Position numbers and translations under genes: made by a program | Assembly: GCF_001184025.1 (NCBI RefSeq) | Contig: NZ_BBYG01000010.1 | Coordinates: 186,001 to 250,000 of the forward strand | Origin: Streptomyces maremycinicus | GTDB taxonomy: Bacteria > Actinomycetota > Actinomycetes > Streptomycetales > Streptomycetaceae | Length of the DNA stretch: 64,000 bases | Direction of reading: 5' to 3' | Shown: positions 1 to 9,406 of the stretch, in pieces | Numbering within the stretch: position 1 is the first letter of the stretch | How the letters are laid out: every line of letters begins with the position of its first letter | Notes under the pieces: model-generated | The model's input: the letters and a program-made list of their open reading frames with translations, nothing else | What the model was told of the DNA's origin: nothing | Databases searched by the model: none

Positions 1-1098
1 GCGACCGTCATCCGCGGTCTGATCGCCGAGGTGCCCGCGCTCGACCCGGCCCGGATCGACGACGTCTACTGGGGCGCCGCCAACCAGGCGGGCGAGGACA
101 ACCGCAATGTCGCCCGGATGGCCGCCCTGCTCGCCGGCCTCCCCGAGACCGTGCCGGGTGCCACCGTGAACCGGCTGTGCGCCTCCGGGCTCGAGGCCGT
201 CACGACCGCGGCCCGTACGATCGCCGCGGGCGAGGCCGACATCGTGCTGGCCGGCGGCTCCGAGTCGATGAGCCGCGCCCCCTTCGTCCTGGCCCGCCCC
301 GACGAGGCCCTCCCGCACCGCGTCGAGACCGTCGACACCCGGCTCGGCTGGCGCCTGGTCAACCCCGCCATGAAGGACCTGCACGGCGTGCTCGCCATGG
401 GAGAGACCGCCGAGGAGGTCGCGGCCCGCTACGGCATCAGCCGCGAACGCCAGGACGAGTTCGCCCTGCGCAGCCACCGGCTGGCGGCGCTGGCCCGCAA
501 GGACGGCCACTTCGACGACGAACTGCTGCCCGTGCGGCGCCCGGACGGCGTGGTCGTCGACGCCGACGAGGGCATCCGCGAGGACAGCTCACCGGAGAAG
601 CTCGCCAAGCTGAAGCCCGTGTTCCGCGAGGGCGGCACGGTCACCGCCGGCAACGCCTCACCCATGAACGACGGCGCCGCCGGACTCCTCCTGGTCAGCG
701 AGGAGGCGCTCGACGAACTGGGCCTGGAGTCCCTGGGCCGCTATGTCGCCGGCGCCTCCGCCGGTGTCCACCCCGACGTGATGGGCATCGGACCGGTCCC
801 CGCCACCCGCAAGGCGCTGGCGCGCGTCGGCTGGAGCGTCGACGACGTCCAGGAGGCCGAGTTCAACGAGGCGTTCGCCGCCCAGGTGCTGGCCTGCGTC
901 GACCAGCTCGGAATCGACCCGGACCTGGTCAACCCCAGCGGCGGCGCGATCGCCCTCGGCCACCCGCTGGGCGGCTCGGGCGCCCGGATCCTCACCACCC
1001 TCCTGCACCGTATGCGCCGCACCGGAGCCGAGCGCGGACTGGCCACGATGTGCGTCGGCGTCGGACAGGGCAGCGCGGTACTGGTCGAGCGCCGCTGA
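1..1098 (+). CDS. Thiolase family protein (acetyl-CoA/3-oxoadipyl-CoA type), 5' end outside the window
   Basis: Thiolase that condenses or cleaves 3-ketoacyl-CoA in the cytoplasm. The frame is open from base 1, so the start lies off the left edge; about 365 residues are visible and roughly 30 are missing against the usual 390-400. The nucleophilic Cys is in NRLCASG (codon 178-180). Further family motifs are [29 protein letters not shown], the active-site His in [10 protein letters not shown] and the second Cys in MCVGVGQG. The SMSRAPF stretch resembles 3-oxoadipyl-CoA thiolases (PcaF), but many acetyl-CoA acetyltransferases share it, so substrate is not settled. The family is certain, the pathway is not. 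Confidence 0.93.
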   Translation, partial: ATVIRGLIAEVPALDPARIDDVYWGAANQAGEDNRNVARMAALLAGLPETVPGATVNRLCASGLEAVTTAARTIAAGEADIVLAGGSESMSRAPFVLARPDEALPHRVETVDTRLGWRLVNPAMKDLHGVLAMGETAEEVAARYGISRERQDEFALRSHRLAALARKDGHFDDELLPVRRPDGVVVDADEGIREDSSPEKLAKLKPVFREGGTVTAGNASPMNDGAAGLLLVSEEALDELGLESLGRYVAGASAGVHPDVMGIGPVPATRKALARVGWSVDDVQEAEFNEAFAAQVLACVDQLGIDPDLVNPSGGAIALGHPLGGSGARILTTLLHRMRRTGAERGLATMCVGVGQGSAVLVERR

Positions 1099-1130
1099 CA
1101 GGCCGGAGGGCGGGAACAACCACCAGGCGA

Positions 1131-1148
1131 GACGGCCTTCTGGCCGTC
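1131..1148 (+). terminator. Hairpin terminator candidate after the thiolase
   Basis: GACGGCC-TTCT-GGCCGTC, a perfect 7-bp stem with a 4-base loop, 33 bp after the thiolase stop and before the next gene. There is no U-tract, which is normal for Streptomyces terminators. Confidence 0.6.
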
Positions 1149-1177
1149 CGGTAGGTGTGCGTAGCATCGGTCTCCGC

Positions 1178-1951
1178 ATGAACACGATGAACTTGTGGCA
1201 CATCACCGGCTGGGAGTTCGCGGCGCTGGCCCTCGCGGCCCTGCTGGTCGGCTTCTCCAAGACGGCCGTGAGCGGGGCCAACACGGTCAGCCTCGCGATC
1301 TTCGCGGCGATCCTGCCCGCACGTGCCTCCACCGGCGTCCTGCTGCCGATCCTGATCGCGGGCGACGTCCTCGCCGTCCTCACCTACCGGCGGCACGCCC
1401 ACTGGCCCACGCTGTGGCGGCTGTTCCCGGCGGTCGCGGCCGGCGTGGTCTTCGGGACGGTGTTCCTGGTGTGGGCCGACGACGAGGTGATGCGCACCTC
1501 GATCGGGGCGATCCTGCTGCTGATGGCGGGCGTCACGGTGTGGCGCCGCCGCACGGCGGAGGCCGCCGACGAGCCCGACGCGGTGGTCACCCGGTCCGGC
1601 CGGTTCAAGGCCCGCTCCTACGGCGTCCTCGGCGGCTTCACCACCATGGTCGCCAACGCAGGCGGCCCGGTGATGTCGATGTACCTGCTCTCCGCCGGCT
1701 TCCGCAAACTCGGCTTCCTCGGCACCTCCGCGTTCTTCTTCCTGATCGTCAACGTCTCGAAGGTGCCGTTCAGCGCGGGCCTCGGACTCATCGACGGCAA
1801 CTCGCTCCTGTTGGACGCGGCGCTCGTCGCGTTCGTCGTCCCCGGCGCGCTGCTCGGCAAGTGGGCCGTGCCCCGCATCGACCAGCGGCTCTTCGAACGA
1901 CTGGTGATCGCGGCGACCGTGGTCGGCGGACTCCAACTCCTGCTGCGGTAG
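1178..1951 (+). CDS. TSUP-family (TauE/SafE) membrane permease
   Basis: Integral membrane protein of about 257 residues with seven to eight hydrophobic segments, of the sulfite/organosulfonate exporter TauE/SafE (TSUP) family, which moves small sulfur or carboxylate anions across the membrane. The first helix carries the family-typical [12 protein letters not shown] motif and the middle repeat the matching [12 protein letters not shown] motif. I chose the ATG at 1178. A GTG at 1157 in the same frame would add seven residues, but a TAGCAT hexamer about ten bases before the ATG could be a -10 box, which would make the message nearly leaderless. The actual substrate cannot be read from the sequence. 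Confidence 0.88.
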   Translation: MNTMNLWHITGWEFAALALAALLVGFSKTAVSGANTVSLAIFAAILPARASTGVLLPILIAGDVLAVLTYRRHAHWPTLWRLFPAVAAGVVFGTVFLVWADDEVMRTSIGAILLLMAGVTVWRRRTAEAADEPDAVVTRSGRFKARSYGVLGGFTTMVANAGGPVMSMYLLSAGFRKLGFLGTSAFFFLIVNVSKVPFSAGLGLIDGNSLLLDAALVAFVVPGALLGKWAVPRIDQRLFERLVIAATVVGGLQLLLR

Positions 1952-1977
1952 GGGCCGGCCGCACGCCCCCGGCCGGG

Positions 1978-1996
1978 CGGCCGCTCAGAGCGGCCG
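1978..1996. terminator. Bidirectional hairpin between convergent genes
   Basis: CGGCCGCT-CAG-AGCGGCCG, an 8-bp perfect stem with a 3-base loop between the TSUP stop (1951) and the DHA2 stop (2033). It can serve both transcripts. Just to its right is a near-perfect 16-bp tandem repeat, GCAGAGGCTGCTCGGG/GCAGACGCTGCTCAGG. Confidence 0.6.
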
Positions 1997-2032
1997 GTGC
2001 TCGTGGCAGAGGCTGCTCGGGGCAGACGCTGC

Positions 2033-4120
2033 TCAGGGCGCGACGACGCCCGCAGGTTCCGGTTCCCGCCGGTGGCGGGGCAGGCCCTCGTTGAGGTCCT
2101 CGACCAGGAGCCGCTTGGCGATCGTGTCCACCGCCGCCCGCAGGTCACCGCCCGCCGGGCGGCCGATGTCCTGGGCCACCCGCTCCTCCAGCCACTCGCC
2201 CCACGCGTGAGTGATCACCCCGGCCTCGCGCGTGCCCGCCTCCGTGTGGGACAGCAGGGAACCGTGGCGGGTCAGATAGCCCTCGTCGACCATGCGGTCG
2301 AACACCGGCAGCAGCACCTCCGGCGGCAGATGCCGGCGGGCGGCCACGAGCCCGAGACTGGTGTGGCCGACCATGCGGGTGAACAGCTCGACCTGCATCA
2401 CCGCCCAGGCACCGGCCACGTCGAGCCGGGTGTCGGAGCTCTCGACGATCCGGCGCGCGGTGTCCGCGTCGGTACCGCCGATGATCTTCGCGACGGAGGC
2501 CTCCAGCACCCGCCGGGAGTCCGCCCCGGACGGCTGCCCGAACCCCTCGCCCATGTCGGTGGAGCTCATCCGCGCGCTGTCGCGCAGCTCGACCTGCTTC
2601 AGGAACAGGGCGACGACGAAACCGACGGCCGCGACCGGCACCGTCCACAGGAACACCGTCTGGATGGTGTCCGCGTAGGCGTGGACGATCGGGTCGGCGA
2701 CGGCCGGGGGCAGCCGGTGCAGACCCTCCGGGCTGGTCGCCGCCGTGGTGATGGCCGCCGGGTCGACGCTGCCCGCCGCCGCCGTCGTGGCGGCCCCGAT
2801 GCCCTCCTTCAGGTTCGGGGTGAGGGAGTTGGTGTACAGGGTGCCGAACACGGCCGTGCCGAAGGAACTGCCGAGCGTGCGGAAGAACGTGACCCCGGAG
2901 GTGGCGGTCCCCAGGTCGGCGTACTCGACGGTGTTCTGCACGGCGATCGTCAGCACCTGCATGGACAGGCCGATCCCGGTGCCGAGCACGAACATGTACA
3001 GCGATTCCAGCCACGCGCCCGTGCCGGGACCCATGAGGGACATCAGGTACAGCCCGACGCCCATCACCAGCGAGCCGACGATCGGGAAGAGGCGGTACCG
3101 CCCGGTCTTGCTCACCACGTTGCCGCTGAACACCGACGCGATGAGCAGACCGAGCACCATGGGCAGCGTGCGCACACCCGAGACCGTGGCCGAGTCGCCG
3201 TCGACGTACTGGAGATAGGTCGGCAGATAGGTCAGCGCGCCGAGCATCGCGAAGCCGACGATGAAGCTGAGGATCGAGCAGACGGAGAAGACCGGGTTGC
3301 CGAACAGCCGCATGGGAAGCATGGGTTGCCGCGCCCGCGTCTCGACCCGGCAGAAGAGGGCGAGGGCGACGGCGCCGCCCACGAACAGGCCGATGATGAC
3401 GCCGGAATCCCACGCGTACTCGTTGCCGCCCCAACTCGTCGCCAGGATCAGCGCGCTCGCGCCGACCGCGACCAGCGCGATGCCCAGGTAGTCGATGACC
3501 GGCCGGACCGCCGACTTCACCACCGGGATGGTGCGGGCGGCCGCGAAGACGACGACGATCGCGATCGGCACGTTGACGTAGAACGCCCACCGCCAGGACA
3601 GATGGTCGGTGAACAGCCCGCCCAGCAGCGGTCCGATGACGGTGGCCACGCCGAACACGGCCCCGATCGCGCCCTGGTACTTGCCCCTCTCCCGCAGCGG
3701 GATGACGTCGGCGATCAGCGCCATCGCCGTCACCATCAGACCGCCCGCGCCGATGCCCTGCATGGCCCGCCAGGCGATCAGCAGCGACATGTTGGTCGCC
3801 AGGCCGCACAGGAACGACCCCGTGATGAACACGATCGCCGAGACCTGGAAGACCACCTTGCGGCCGAACAGGTCACCGAACTTGCCGACCAGCACGGTCG
3901 CGACGGTCTCCGCGAGGAGGTACGAGGTGACCACCCACGACATGTGCGCGGCCCCGCCGAGGTCCGACACGATCGTCGGCAGCGCGGTGCCCACGATCGT
4001 CTGGTCCAGCGCCGCCAGCAGCATCCCCAGCACGATCGTCCCGAAGACGATGTTGCGTCGGCGCGGGTCCAGGACGGGCGGCTGGGCGGCGGCCGGAGCG
4101 ATTTCCTCGGAGACGGTCAC
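2033..4120 (-). CDS. DHA2-family MFS drug efflux transporter with a C-terminal extra domain
   Basis: Proton-driven multidrug exporter of the 14-TM DHA2 (EmrB/QacA) family. GTG start at 4120; 695 residues. Motif C region [12 protein letters not shown] and the loop [10 protein letters not shown] are clear, followed by fourteen hydrophobic segments to about residue 520. The remaining about 165 residues are soluble and unusual: a helical stretch, then [21 protein letters not shown], which reads like the recognition helix and wing of a MarR/winged-helix fold. Family length is usually about 480-530, so this tail is an addition. Its role is unknown; a domain that senses substrate or controls expression is inference. 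It stands alone, convergent with the TSUP gene. Confidence 0.92.
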   Translation of the reverse strand: MTVSEEIAPAAAQPPVLDPRRRNIVFGTIVLGMLLAALDQTIVGTALPTIVSDLGGAAHMSWVVTSYLLAETVATVLVGKFGDLFGRKVVFQVSAIVFITGSFLCGLATNMSLLIAWRAMQGIGAGGLMVTAMALIADVIPLRERGKYQGAIGAVFGVATVIGPLLGGLFTDHLSWRWAFYVNVPIAIVVVFAAARTIPVVKSAVRPVIDYLGIALVAVGASALILATSWGGNEYAWDSGVIIGLFVGGAVALALFCRVETRARQPMLPMRLFGNPVFSVCSILSFIVGFAMLGALTYLPTYLQYVDGDSATVSGVRTLPMVLGLLIASVFSGNVVSKTGRYRLFPIVGSLVMGVGLYLMSLMGPGTGAWLESLYMFVLGTGIGLSMQVLTIAVQNTVEYADLGTATSGVTFFRTLGSSFGTAVFGTLYTNSLTPNLKEGIGAATTAAAGSVDPAAITTAATSPEGLHRLPPAVADPIVHAYADTIQTVFLWTVPVAAVGFVVALFLKQVELRDSARMSSTDMGEGFGQPSGADSRRVLEASVAKIIGGTDADTARRIVESSDTRLDVAGAWAVMQVELFTRMVGHTSLGLVAARRHLPPEVLLPVFDRMVDEGYLTRHGSLLSHTEAGTREAGVITHAWGEWLEERVAQDIGRPAGGDLRAAVDTIAKRLLVEDLNEGLPRHRREPEPAGVVAP

Positions 4121-4181
4121 GAGGTCACGATCACACCGGCACCCCCGCCGCGCACCCGGGGACGGGCCGCCCGGGGGGCGG

Positions 4182-4955
4182 CTACTCCCGCCCCGGGTTG
4201 CGGCGCAGCAGGTAGGTGTCCATGATCCAGCCCTTGCGCTCGCGCGCCTCGGCGCGCAGTCGCTCGATACGGGGACCGGCCTCGGCGATCGGACCCGAGA
4301 CGAGGATCTCGTCCGGGGTGCCTATGTAGGCGCCCCAGTAGATGTCGACGTCCTCCCCGGCGTACTGCCGGAAGGTCTGGTGGGCGTCCAGCATCACCAC
4401 CACGTCGTCCACCCCCTGCGGGAAGCCCTCGGCGAGCCGCCGGCCCGTCGTGATCTGCACCGGACGCGCCACCCGGTTCAGGCCCGTGCGGTGCCGGGCG
4501 ACGAGCGCCGAGACACTGCTGATCCCGGGGACGACGTCGTACTCGAAGGCCACCGCGCCCCGGGCGAGCACCTCCTGGAGGATGCCCAGCGTGCTGTCGT
4601 ACAGCGCCGGGTCGCCCCAGACCAGGAACGCGCCGCTCTCGTCCTCGCCGAGCTCCTCGGCGATCAGCCGCTCGTAGATCCCGGCGCGGGCGCTGCGCCA
4701 GTCCCCGACGGCGGGGGAGTAGGCCGCGCCGCCGGCCCCGCGGTCCCGCTCCGGATCCCGGGCCTCGACCACCCGGTAGCTCCCCGCCGGCAGGTGCGCG
4801 TCGAGCATGTCGTGGCGCAACCGCGTCAGGTCGCTCTTGACCTCGCCCTTGTCCAGGACGAAGAACACGTCCGTGCTCCGCAGCGCCCGGACCGCCTGGA
4901 GGGTCAGCTGGTCGGGGTCGCCCGCGCCGATACCGATGACATGAATCTTTCGCAC
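4182..4955 (-). CDS. cobF: Precorrin-6A synthase (deacetylating)
   Basis: SAM-dependent methyltransferase of the aerobic cobalamin pathway; CobF methylates C-1 of precorrin-5 and releases acetate to give precorrin-6A. GTG start at 4955, 257 residues, the normal length. The N-terminus [14 protein letters not shown] is the first conserved loop of the cobalamin/sirohaem methylase fold, and [12 protein letters not shown] and [14 protein letters not shown] are the other hallmark loops. No other cob gene lies in the window, so cobF is isolated here. It is the second of two minus-strand genes in a row; the DUF309 gene ends 42 bp upstream. Confidence 0.95.
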   Translation of the reverse strand: MRKIHVIGIGAGDPDQLTLQAVRALRSTDVFFVLDKGEVKSDLTRLRHDMLDAHLPAGSYRVVEARDPERDRGAGGAAYSPAVGDWRSARAGIYERLIAEELGEDESGAFLVWGDPALYDSTLGILQEVLARGAVAFEYDVVPGISSVSALVARHRTGLNRVARPVQITTGRRLAEGFPQGVDDVVVMLDAHQTFRQYAGEDVDIYWGAYIGTPDEILVSGPIAEAGPRIERLRAEARERKGWIMDTYLLRRNPGRE

Positions 4956-4997
4956 GCCCCGAGTCTGCCGTACGCCACTGACAGTGACGGGGCCGGG

Positions 4998-5528
4998 TCA
5001 GCGCAGCCGGGGCGCCCGGGCCCGCGCGTCCACGGCGGCCCCGGTCCGCTCCACGGTGTCCGCGAGCTCCCGCGCCCACCGCGCCAGAGCGGCGAGGTCC
5101 ATTCCGTGGGGCCGGTCCTGCCCGGCGTCGGCCGCCCACTCCCGCACCGCGCCGGCGCCGCGCCGCAGCAGCCGCGCCCCACCCGTGAGGTTCCCCCGGG
5201 CGGCGTGCGTCAGACCCACCGCGAGCTGCGCGAGCCCGCGCCACAGGGCGCGCTCCGACGCGGGGCCCGACTTCCAGGCGTCCTCGAAGACCTCGTGCGC
5301 GTGGAACGGCTTCCCGGCGTCCAGCAGGGTCTGCGCCTCGGCGACGGTCGCCTCCGGGGTGCGGACGACCCCCTCGGGCTGCCGCTCCACACCGGGCGTG
5401 CCGTACGGCAGGGGCCGGCCGAGCCCGTCCCGCGGCCGGGCGTTGCGCGCCCGCCCCTCGCCGTCCCGGTCCCGGGGGCCGGCGGGCCGGCCGCCGCTCG
5501 TACCTCCTGCGCTGTCCAAACGGTCCAT
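4998..5528 (-). CDS. DUF309 domain-containing protein
   Basis: About 176 residues. The C-terminal half holds the DUF309 helical domain with the signature FHAHEVFEDAW and GLAQLAVGLTHAARGN; the first about 60 residues are a charged, low-complexity arm. DUF309 proteins are small, metal-binding-looking helical proteins of unknown function. I start at the ATG at 5528 because the frame upstream runs into the tRNA region and codes for nothing family-like. It may be cotranscribed with cobF, 42 bp downstream. Confidence 0.85.
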   Translation of the reverse strand: MDRLDSAGGTSGGRPAGPRDRDGEGRARNARPRDGLGRPLPYGTPGVERQPEGVVRTPEATVAEAQTLLDAGKPFHAHEVFEDAWKSGPASERALWRGLAQLAVGLTHAARGNLTGGARLLRRGAGAVREWAADAGQDRPHGMDLAALARWARELADTVERTGAAVDARARAPRLR

Positions 5529-5628
5529 GAGCCGATTGTCCCGCGTCCGGGCCCTCTTCGGCGCACCGCCCGGTGTGGGGTAAAGTGCTGTTCGCGCGAT
5601 CACACGGCGAACACCGTGCGAGGCGCAC

Positions 5629-5705
<77 letters not shown>

Positions 5706-5721
5706 GCTTCACGGCAGGTCG

Positions 5722-5755
5722 GAAGCCGCTTTCTCGTCATCGAGAGGGCGGCTTC
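5722..5755 (+). terminator. Terminator hairpin after tRNA-Pro
   Basis: GAAGCCGC ... GCGGCTTC outer stem with an inner CTCG-TCAT-CGAG stem, 17 bp after the tRNA CCA end. The two-tier hairpin is well placed to end the tRNA transcript. Confidence 0.65.
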
Positions 5756-5819
5756 GGTGCGTTCGGGGCACCTCCGCGGTGCCGCGGACCGCCCTCGCGG
5801 CCCACGAAGGCCCCGCCGA

Positions 5820-5847
5820 CCGGGTCGCCCCGCGCGGGGCGACCCGG
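5820..5847. promoter_or_regulatory. 28-bp perfect palindrome upstream of the TetR gene
   Basis: CCGGGTCGCCCCG-CG-CGGGGCGACCCGG is a perfect 13-bp inverted repeat with a 2-base centre, ending 28 bp before the TetR start. It may be a second terminator after the tRNA or an autoregulatory operator; the near absence of a loop makes an operator at least possible. Confidence 0.4.
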
Positions 5848-5875
5848 GAGTAACCGGGGAGGCTACGCTGGGATC

Positions 5876-6448
5876 ATGCCGTCCAACCGCCGAACCGCCA
5901 GGCAGGCCGACCTGCTGGAACGCCTCGTCGCGCTGCTGACGGCGGAGGGCTTCTCCGACCTCACCCTGGACGATCTCGCCGAGCGGCTGCGCTGTTCCAA
6001 GACGACCCTGTACCAGCTCGCCCGCAGCAAGCAGGGGCTGGTCGTGGAGGCGGTCAAGCACTACTTCCGCGGGGCCACCGAGGCGGTCGAGAAGCGGGTG
6101 GCGCAGACCGTCGACCCCTCGGACCGCGTCCGCGCGTACCTGACCGCCGTGGCCGAACAACTGCGCCCGCTCTCGCGCCGGTTCCTCGACGACGTGGCGG
6201 ACTTCCCGCCCGCCCGCGAGGTGTACGAGGCCAACACGCGGATGGCCGCGGAGCGGGTGCGCCGACTGATCGCCGAGGGCGTCTCGGACGGCGCCTTCCG
6301 CGAGGTGCACACCGCGTTCGTCGGTGAGGTCGCCGCGGCCACCATGCGCCAGATCCAGCAGGGCGAGCTCAAGACGCGTACGGGGCTGACCGACGCGGAG
6401 GCGTACGAACAGCTCGCGTCGCTCATCGTGCACGCCGTCTCCTCCTGA
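5876..6448 (+). CDS. TetR-family transcriptional regulator
   Basis: 190-residue repressor-type protein. The N-terminal helix-turn-helix is clear at about residues 25-50: LTLDDLAERLRCSKTTLYQLAR, the TTLYxLA pattern of TetR recognition helices. The C-terminal ligand domain is divergent, as usual. I start at ATG 5876; GGGGAGG lies 14-16 bases upstream, which is far for a ribosome binding site, while TACGCT eight bases before the ATG looks like a -10 box, so the message may be leaderless. It reads toward the acyl-CoA dehydrogenase operon 126 bp downstream and is the obvious candidate to control it, probably in response to an acyl-CoA. Confidence 0.92.
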   Translation: MPSNRRTARQADLLERLVALLTAEGFSDLTLDDLAERLRCSKTTLYQLARSKQGLVVEAVKHYFRGATEAVEKRVAQTVDPSDRVRAYLTAVAEQLRPLSRRFLDDVADFPPAREVYEANTRMAAERVRRLIAEGVSDGAFREVHTAFVGEVAAATMRQIQQGELKTRTGLTDAEAYEQLASLIVHAVSS

Positions 6449-6516
6449 CGCGGACCCTTTCCGACCGTGGCCGGATGCCGGGGGCCGCCCCACGGGCGTA
6501 CTGTGAATGATACGTT

Positions 6517-6556
6517 AGTACGCACTCCAGTATCACTTCCAGTACTCACCGGTACT
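6517..6556. promoter_or_regulatory. Phased AGTAY repeats, candidate TetR operator
   Basis: AGTAC (6517), AGTAT (6529) and AGTAC (6541) are spaced exactly 12 bp apart, and the last forms the inverted repeat AGTAC-TCACCG-GTACT (6541-6556). The block is unusually AT-rich for this DNA and lies 18-57 bp before the acyl-CoA dehydrogenase start. Candidate binding region for the upstream TetR protein. Confidence 0.5.
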
Positions 6557-6573
6557 CCTACGTGGAGGTCACC

Positions 6574-7752
6574 ATGCCTGCCACTCGTGCCCTGCCGACC
6601 GAGGAAGCCGTCGAGCTCATCCAGCTCACGCGCGTCCTCGCCGCCAAGGAGCTCGCCCCCCGGGTCGCCGACGCGGAGGCGGACGGGGCGTTCCCCCGGG
6701 ACGTCTTCCGCACCCTCGGGCGCAGCGGCCTGCTCGGCCTGCCCTTCGCGGAGGAGGACGGCGGCGCGGCCCAGCCGTACGAGGTCTACCTCCAGGTCCT
6801 GGAGGAGGTCGCCGCGGTCTGGTCGAGCGTCGCGGTGGGCATCTCCGTGCACGCCCTGTCCTGCTTCCCGCTGGCCCGCTTCGGCACCGAGGAGCAGCGG
6901 CGCAAGTGGCTGCCGGAGATGCTGGCCGGTGAGCTGCTCGGCGCCTACTGCCTGTCCGAGCCGCACGCCGGCTCCGACCCGGCGGCCATGCTCACCCGGG
7001 CGGTCCGCGACGGCGACCACTATGTGCTCGACGGCACCAAGGCCTGGACCACGCACGGCGGTTACGCCGACTTCTACACGGTCATGGCCCGCACCTCCGA
7101 CGACCGCGCGCGCGGTGTCTCCTGCTTCCTGATCCCGGCCGGCACCCCGGGGCTCAGCGCCGATCCGCCGGAGCGGAAGATGGGCCTGACGGGCTCGGCG
7201 ACCGCGACCATGCGGCTGGAGAACGTCCGGGTGCCCGTCGAACGCCGGATCGGGGAGGAGGGGCAGGGGCTGAAGATCGCGCTCGCCTCCCTCGACTGCG
7301 GCCGTCTCGGCATCTCGGCCGTCGCCACCGGCCTCGCCCAGGGCGCCCTCGACCACGCGGTGCGCTACGCGCGGGAACGGGAGACCTTCGGCAAGCCGAT
7401 CATCGAGCACCAGGGACTGGCGTTCGTGCTCGCCGACATGGGCGCCGCGATCGAGTCGGCGCGGGCCACCGCGCTGTCCGCCGCCCGGTTGAAGGATCTC
7501 GGCCTGCCCTTCACACGGGAGGCGTCGATCGCCAAACTCGTGGCCACGGACAACGCCATGAAGGTGACCACGGACGCCGTGCAGGTCCTCGGGGGGTACG
7601 GATACACCCGCGACTTCCCCGTGGAGCGCTATATGCGCGAGGCCAAGGTCATGCAGATCTTCGAAGGAACCAACCAGATCCAGCGCATGATCATCTCCCG
7701 TGCGCTGGACCGTGACGAGGGCGGTGTGCTCACCGTCCTCGGCAAGGAGTGA
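6574..7752 (+). CDS. Acyl-CoA dehydrogenase
   Basis: FAD enzyme that makes the 2,3-double bond in short or branched acyl-CoA and passes electrons to ETF. 392 residues, normal length. Motifs: AYCLSEPHAGSD (flavin/substrate loop), YVLDGTKAWTTHGG, GQGLKIALASLDCGRLG, and the C-terminal VLGGYGYTRDFPVERYMREAK and QIFEGTNQIQR, with the catalytic Glu in IFEGT. I use ATG 6574, not the GTG at 6562, because GTGGAGG then sits at ribosome-binding distance. Its stop overlaps the start region of the next dehydrogenase, so the two form one operon. Confidence 0.95.
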   Translation: MPATRALPTEEAVELIQLTRVLAAKELAPRVADAEADGAFPRDVFRTLGRSGLLGLPFAEEDGGAAQPYEVYLQVLEEVAAVWSSVAVGISVHALSCFPLARFGTEEQRRKWLPEMLAGELLGAYCLSEPHAGSDPAAMLTRAVRDGDHYVLDGTKAWTTHGGYADFYTVMARTSDDRARGVSCFLIPAGTPGLSADPPERKMGLTGSATATMRLENVRVPVERRIGEEGQGLKIALASLDCGRLGISAVATGLAQGALDHAVRYARERETFGKPIIEHQGLAFVLADMGAAIESARATALSAARLKDLGLPFTREASIAKLVATDNAMKVTTDAVQVLGGYGYTRDFPVERYMREAKVMQIFEGTNQIQRMIISRALDRDEGGVLTVLGKE

Positions 7753-7754
7753 TG

Positions 7755-8513
7755 ATGCAGCTCGAGAACACCGCCGCCCTTGTCACCGGCGGTGCGTCCG
7801 GCCTCGGCGCGGCCACCGCGAAGGCGCTCGCCGAGGGCGGCGCCCGGGTCTTCGCCCTCGACCTCAAGGAGGGCATCGACAAGGCACCCGAGGTGCCCGG
7901 CGTGACGTACGTGCCCGCCGACGTCACCGACCCCGAGCAGGTCGGCGCCGCCGTCGCCACCGCGGCGGGCTCCGGTGTCCCGCTGCGCACGGTCGTCAAC
8001 TGCGCCGGGATCGGCCCGTCCGCGCGGATCCTCGGCAGGAAGGGCGTCCACGACCTCGCCCTCTACGCCAAGGTGATCCAGATCAACCTGGTCGGCACCT
8101 TCAACGTGCTCGCGCTCGCCTCGGAGGCCATCGCCGCGACCGAGGCCGACGAGAACGGCCAGCGGGGTGTCATCGTCAACACCGCCTCCATCGCCGCGTA
8201 CGACGGGCAGGTCGGCCAGGCCGCCTACGCGTCCTCCAAGGGCGGGGTCGTCGGCCTGACCCTGCCCGCGGCCCGCGATCTCGCGCAGTACGGGATCCGG
8301 GTGTGCACCATCGCCCCGGGTATCGTGGAGACGCCGATGCTGGCGACGGTGTCGGAGGAGTTCCGCGCCTCGCTCGCCGAGGGGGTGCCCTTCCCGCGCC
8401 GTCTGGCCCGGCCCGAGGAGTACGCCCGGCTGGCCCTGGCGATCGTCGACCACGACTACCTCAACGGCGAGACCATCCGCATGGACGGCGCGCTGCGGAT
8501 GGCCCCGAGGTAG
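7755..8513 (+). CDS. SDR-family 3-hydroxyacyl-CoA dehydrogenase (HSD10 type)
   Basis: NAD-dependent oxidation of 3-hydroxyacyl-CoA, the step two reactions after the acyl-CoA dehydrogenase before it. 252 residues. [15 protein letters not shown] is the NAD loop; NCAGIG and the catalytic NTAS-(11)-YASSK arrangement follow; [11 protein letters not shown] is the typical HSD10/type II substrate loop. Three starts are close together (GTG 7749, ATG 7752, ATG 7755); I prefer 7755, which puts AAGGAG five bases upstream. The hydratase and thiolase for a full beta-oxidation spiral are not next to it, though a thiolase sits at the left edge of the window. Confidence 0.93.
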   Translation: MQLENTAALVTGGASGLGAATAKALAEGGARVFALDLKEGIDKAPEVPGVTYVPADVTDPEQVGAAVATAAGSGVPLRTVVNCAGIGPSARILGRKGVHDLALYAKVIQINLVGTFNVLALASEAIAATEADENGQRGVIVNTASIAAYDGQVGQAAYASSKGGVVGLTLPAARDLAQYGIRVCTIAPGIVETPMLATVSEEFRASLAEGVPFPRRLARPEEYARLALAIVDHDYLNGETIRMDGALRMAPR

Positions 8514-8537
8514 CTCCCCGGCGGTGTGCGGCGGTCC

Positions 8538-9323
8538 TCAGGACCTGACCAGCAACTGGAAGTCGAACGCGTAACGGGACGCACGGTAGATGTGCGTCCC
8601 GTACTCGACCGGACGGCCGGTGTCGTCGTACGCCGTGCGCCGCATGGTCAGCAGGGCCGCCCCCTCCTTCTCGGCGAGCAGACCGGCCTCCTGGGCGGTG
8701 GCGGAGCGGGCGCCGATGCTCTGGCGGGCGCTGTGCAGGGTGATGCCCGCCGTACGCAGCATCCGGTACAGGCCCGTCGACTCCAGACGTTCCGTGTCGA
8801 GGTCCAGGAGCGCCGGGGGCAGGTAGTTGCACAGGAACGCCACCGGCTGTCCGTGCGTGGCGCGCAGCCGTTCCAGGACGGTGACCTCGCTGCCCTCCGG
8901 GACGCCGAGCGCGGCGGCCACGTCGGCGGTCGCCGGCACGTGCTCGTTGCGCACGACCCGGGTGGTCGGTCCCTGTCCGGCCGCCTCCAGGTCGTCGTAG
9001 AGGCTGCTCAGTTCCAGCGGCCGCTTCACCTGGCTGTGCACGACCTGGGTGCCGACTCCCCGCCGCCGGACCAGGAGTCCCTTGTCGACCAGGGACTGGA
9101 TGGCCTGGCGGACCGTCGGGCGGGACAGGCCGAGGCGGGTCGACAGGTCGATCTCGTTGCCCAGGAGGTTGCCGGGGGCGAGCGCTCCCTGTTCGATCGC
9201 CGCCTCCAACTGCTGGGCGAGCTGGTGGTAGAGCGGCACCGGACTGGTGCGGTCCAGGGCGAAGTGCAGCAGGTCGAGCGCGGAGCCGGGCGCGGCACGG
9301 GATCTGTCGCCGGTCTTCGCCAT
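8538..9323 (-). CDS. GntR-family regulator with UTRA domain (HutC type), likely inositol-operon regulator
   Basis: 261 residues. N-terminal winged helix at about residues 25-95: PVPLYHQLAQQLEAAI, then DLSTRLGLSRPTVRQAIQSLVDKGLL and the wing RRRGVGTQVV. The C-terminal half is a UTRA ligand domain (VTVLERLRATHGQPVAFLCNYL, and a C-terminal YRASRYAFDFQL). ATG 9323 has AGGAGG eight bases upstream. It lies downstream of the iolC remnant on the same strand and near a divergent ribose-type ABC transporter, the arrangement known for the myo-inositol regulator of Streptomyces (SCO6974 type). Control of inositol uptake genes is therefore likely, but inferred. Confidence 0.9.
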   Translation of the reverse strand: MAKTGDRSRAAPGSALDLLHFALDRTSPVPLYHQLAQQLEAAIEQGALAPGNLLGNEIDLSTRLGLSRPTVRQAIQSLVDKGLLVRRRGVGTQVVHSQVKRPLELSSLYDDLEAAGQGPTTRVVRNEHVPATADVAAALGVPEGSEVTVLERLRATHGQPVAFLCNYLPPALLDLDTERLESTGLYRMLRTAGITLHSARQSIGARSATAQEAGLLAEKEGAALLTMRRTAYDDTGRPVEYGTHIYRASRYAFDFQLLVRS

Positions 9324-9406
9324 CGGGGCACCTCCTGGGGTCGGTGGGGCCGGTAGGGGTCGGCCGGGGCCGGAGGCCGGGGGTCGGCCGGACCGGACCG
9401 GACGGA

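Noticed and set aside
1997..4225. A 742-codon plus-strand frame over the DHA2 transporter
   Set aside because: Antisense shadow; rich in His/Arg/Asp/Gln as expected from the complement of a membrane-protein gene.
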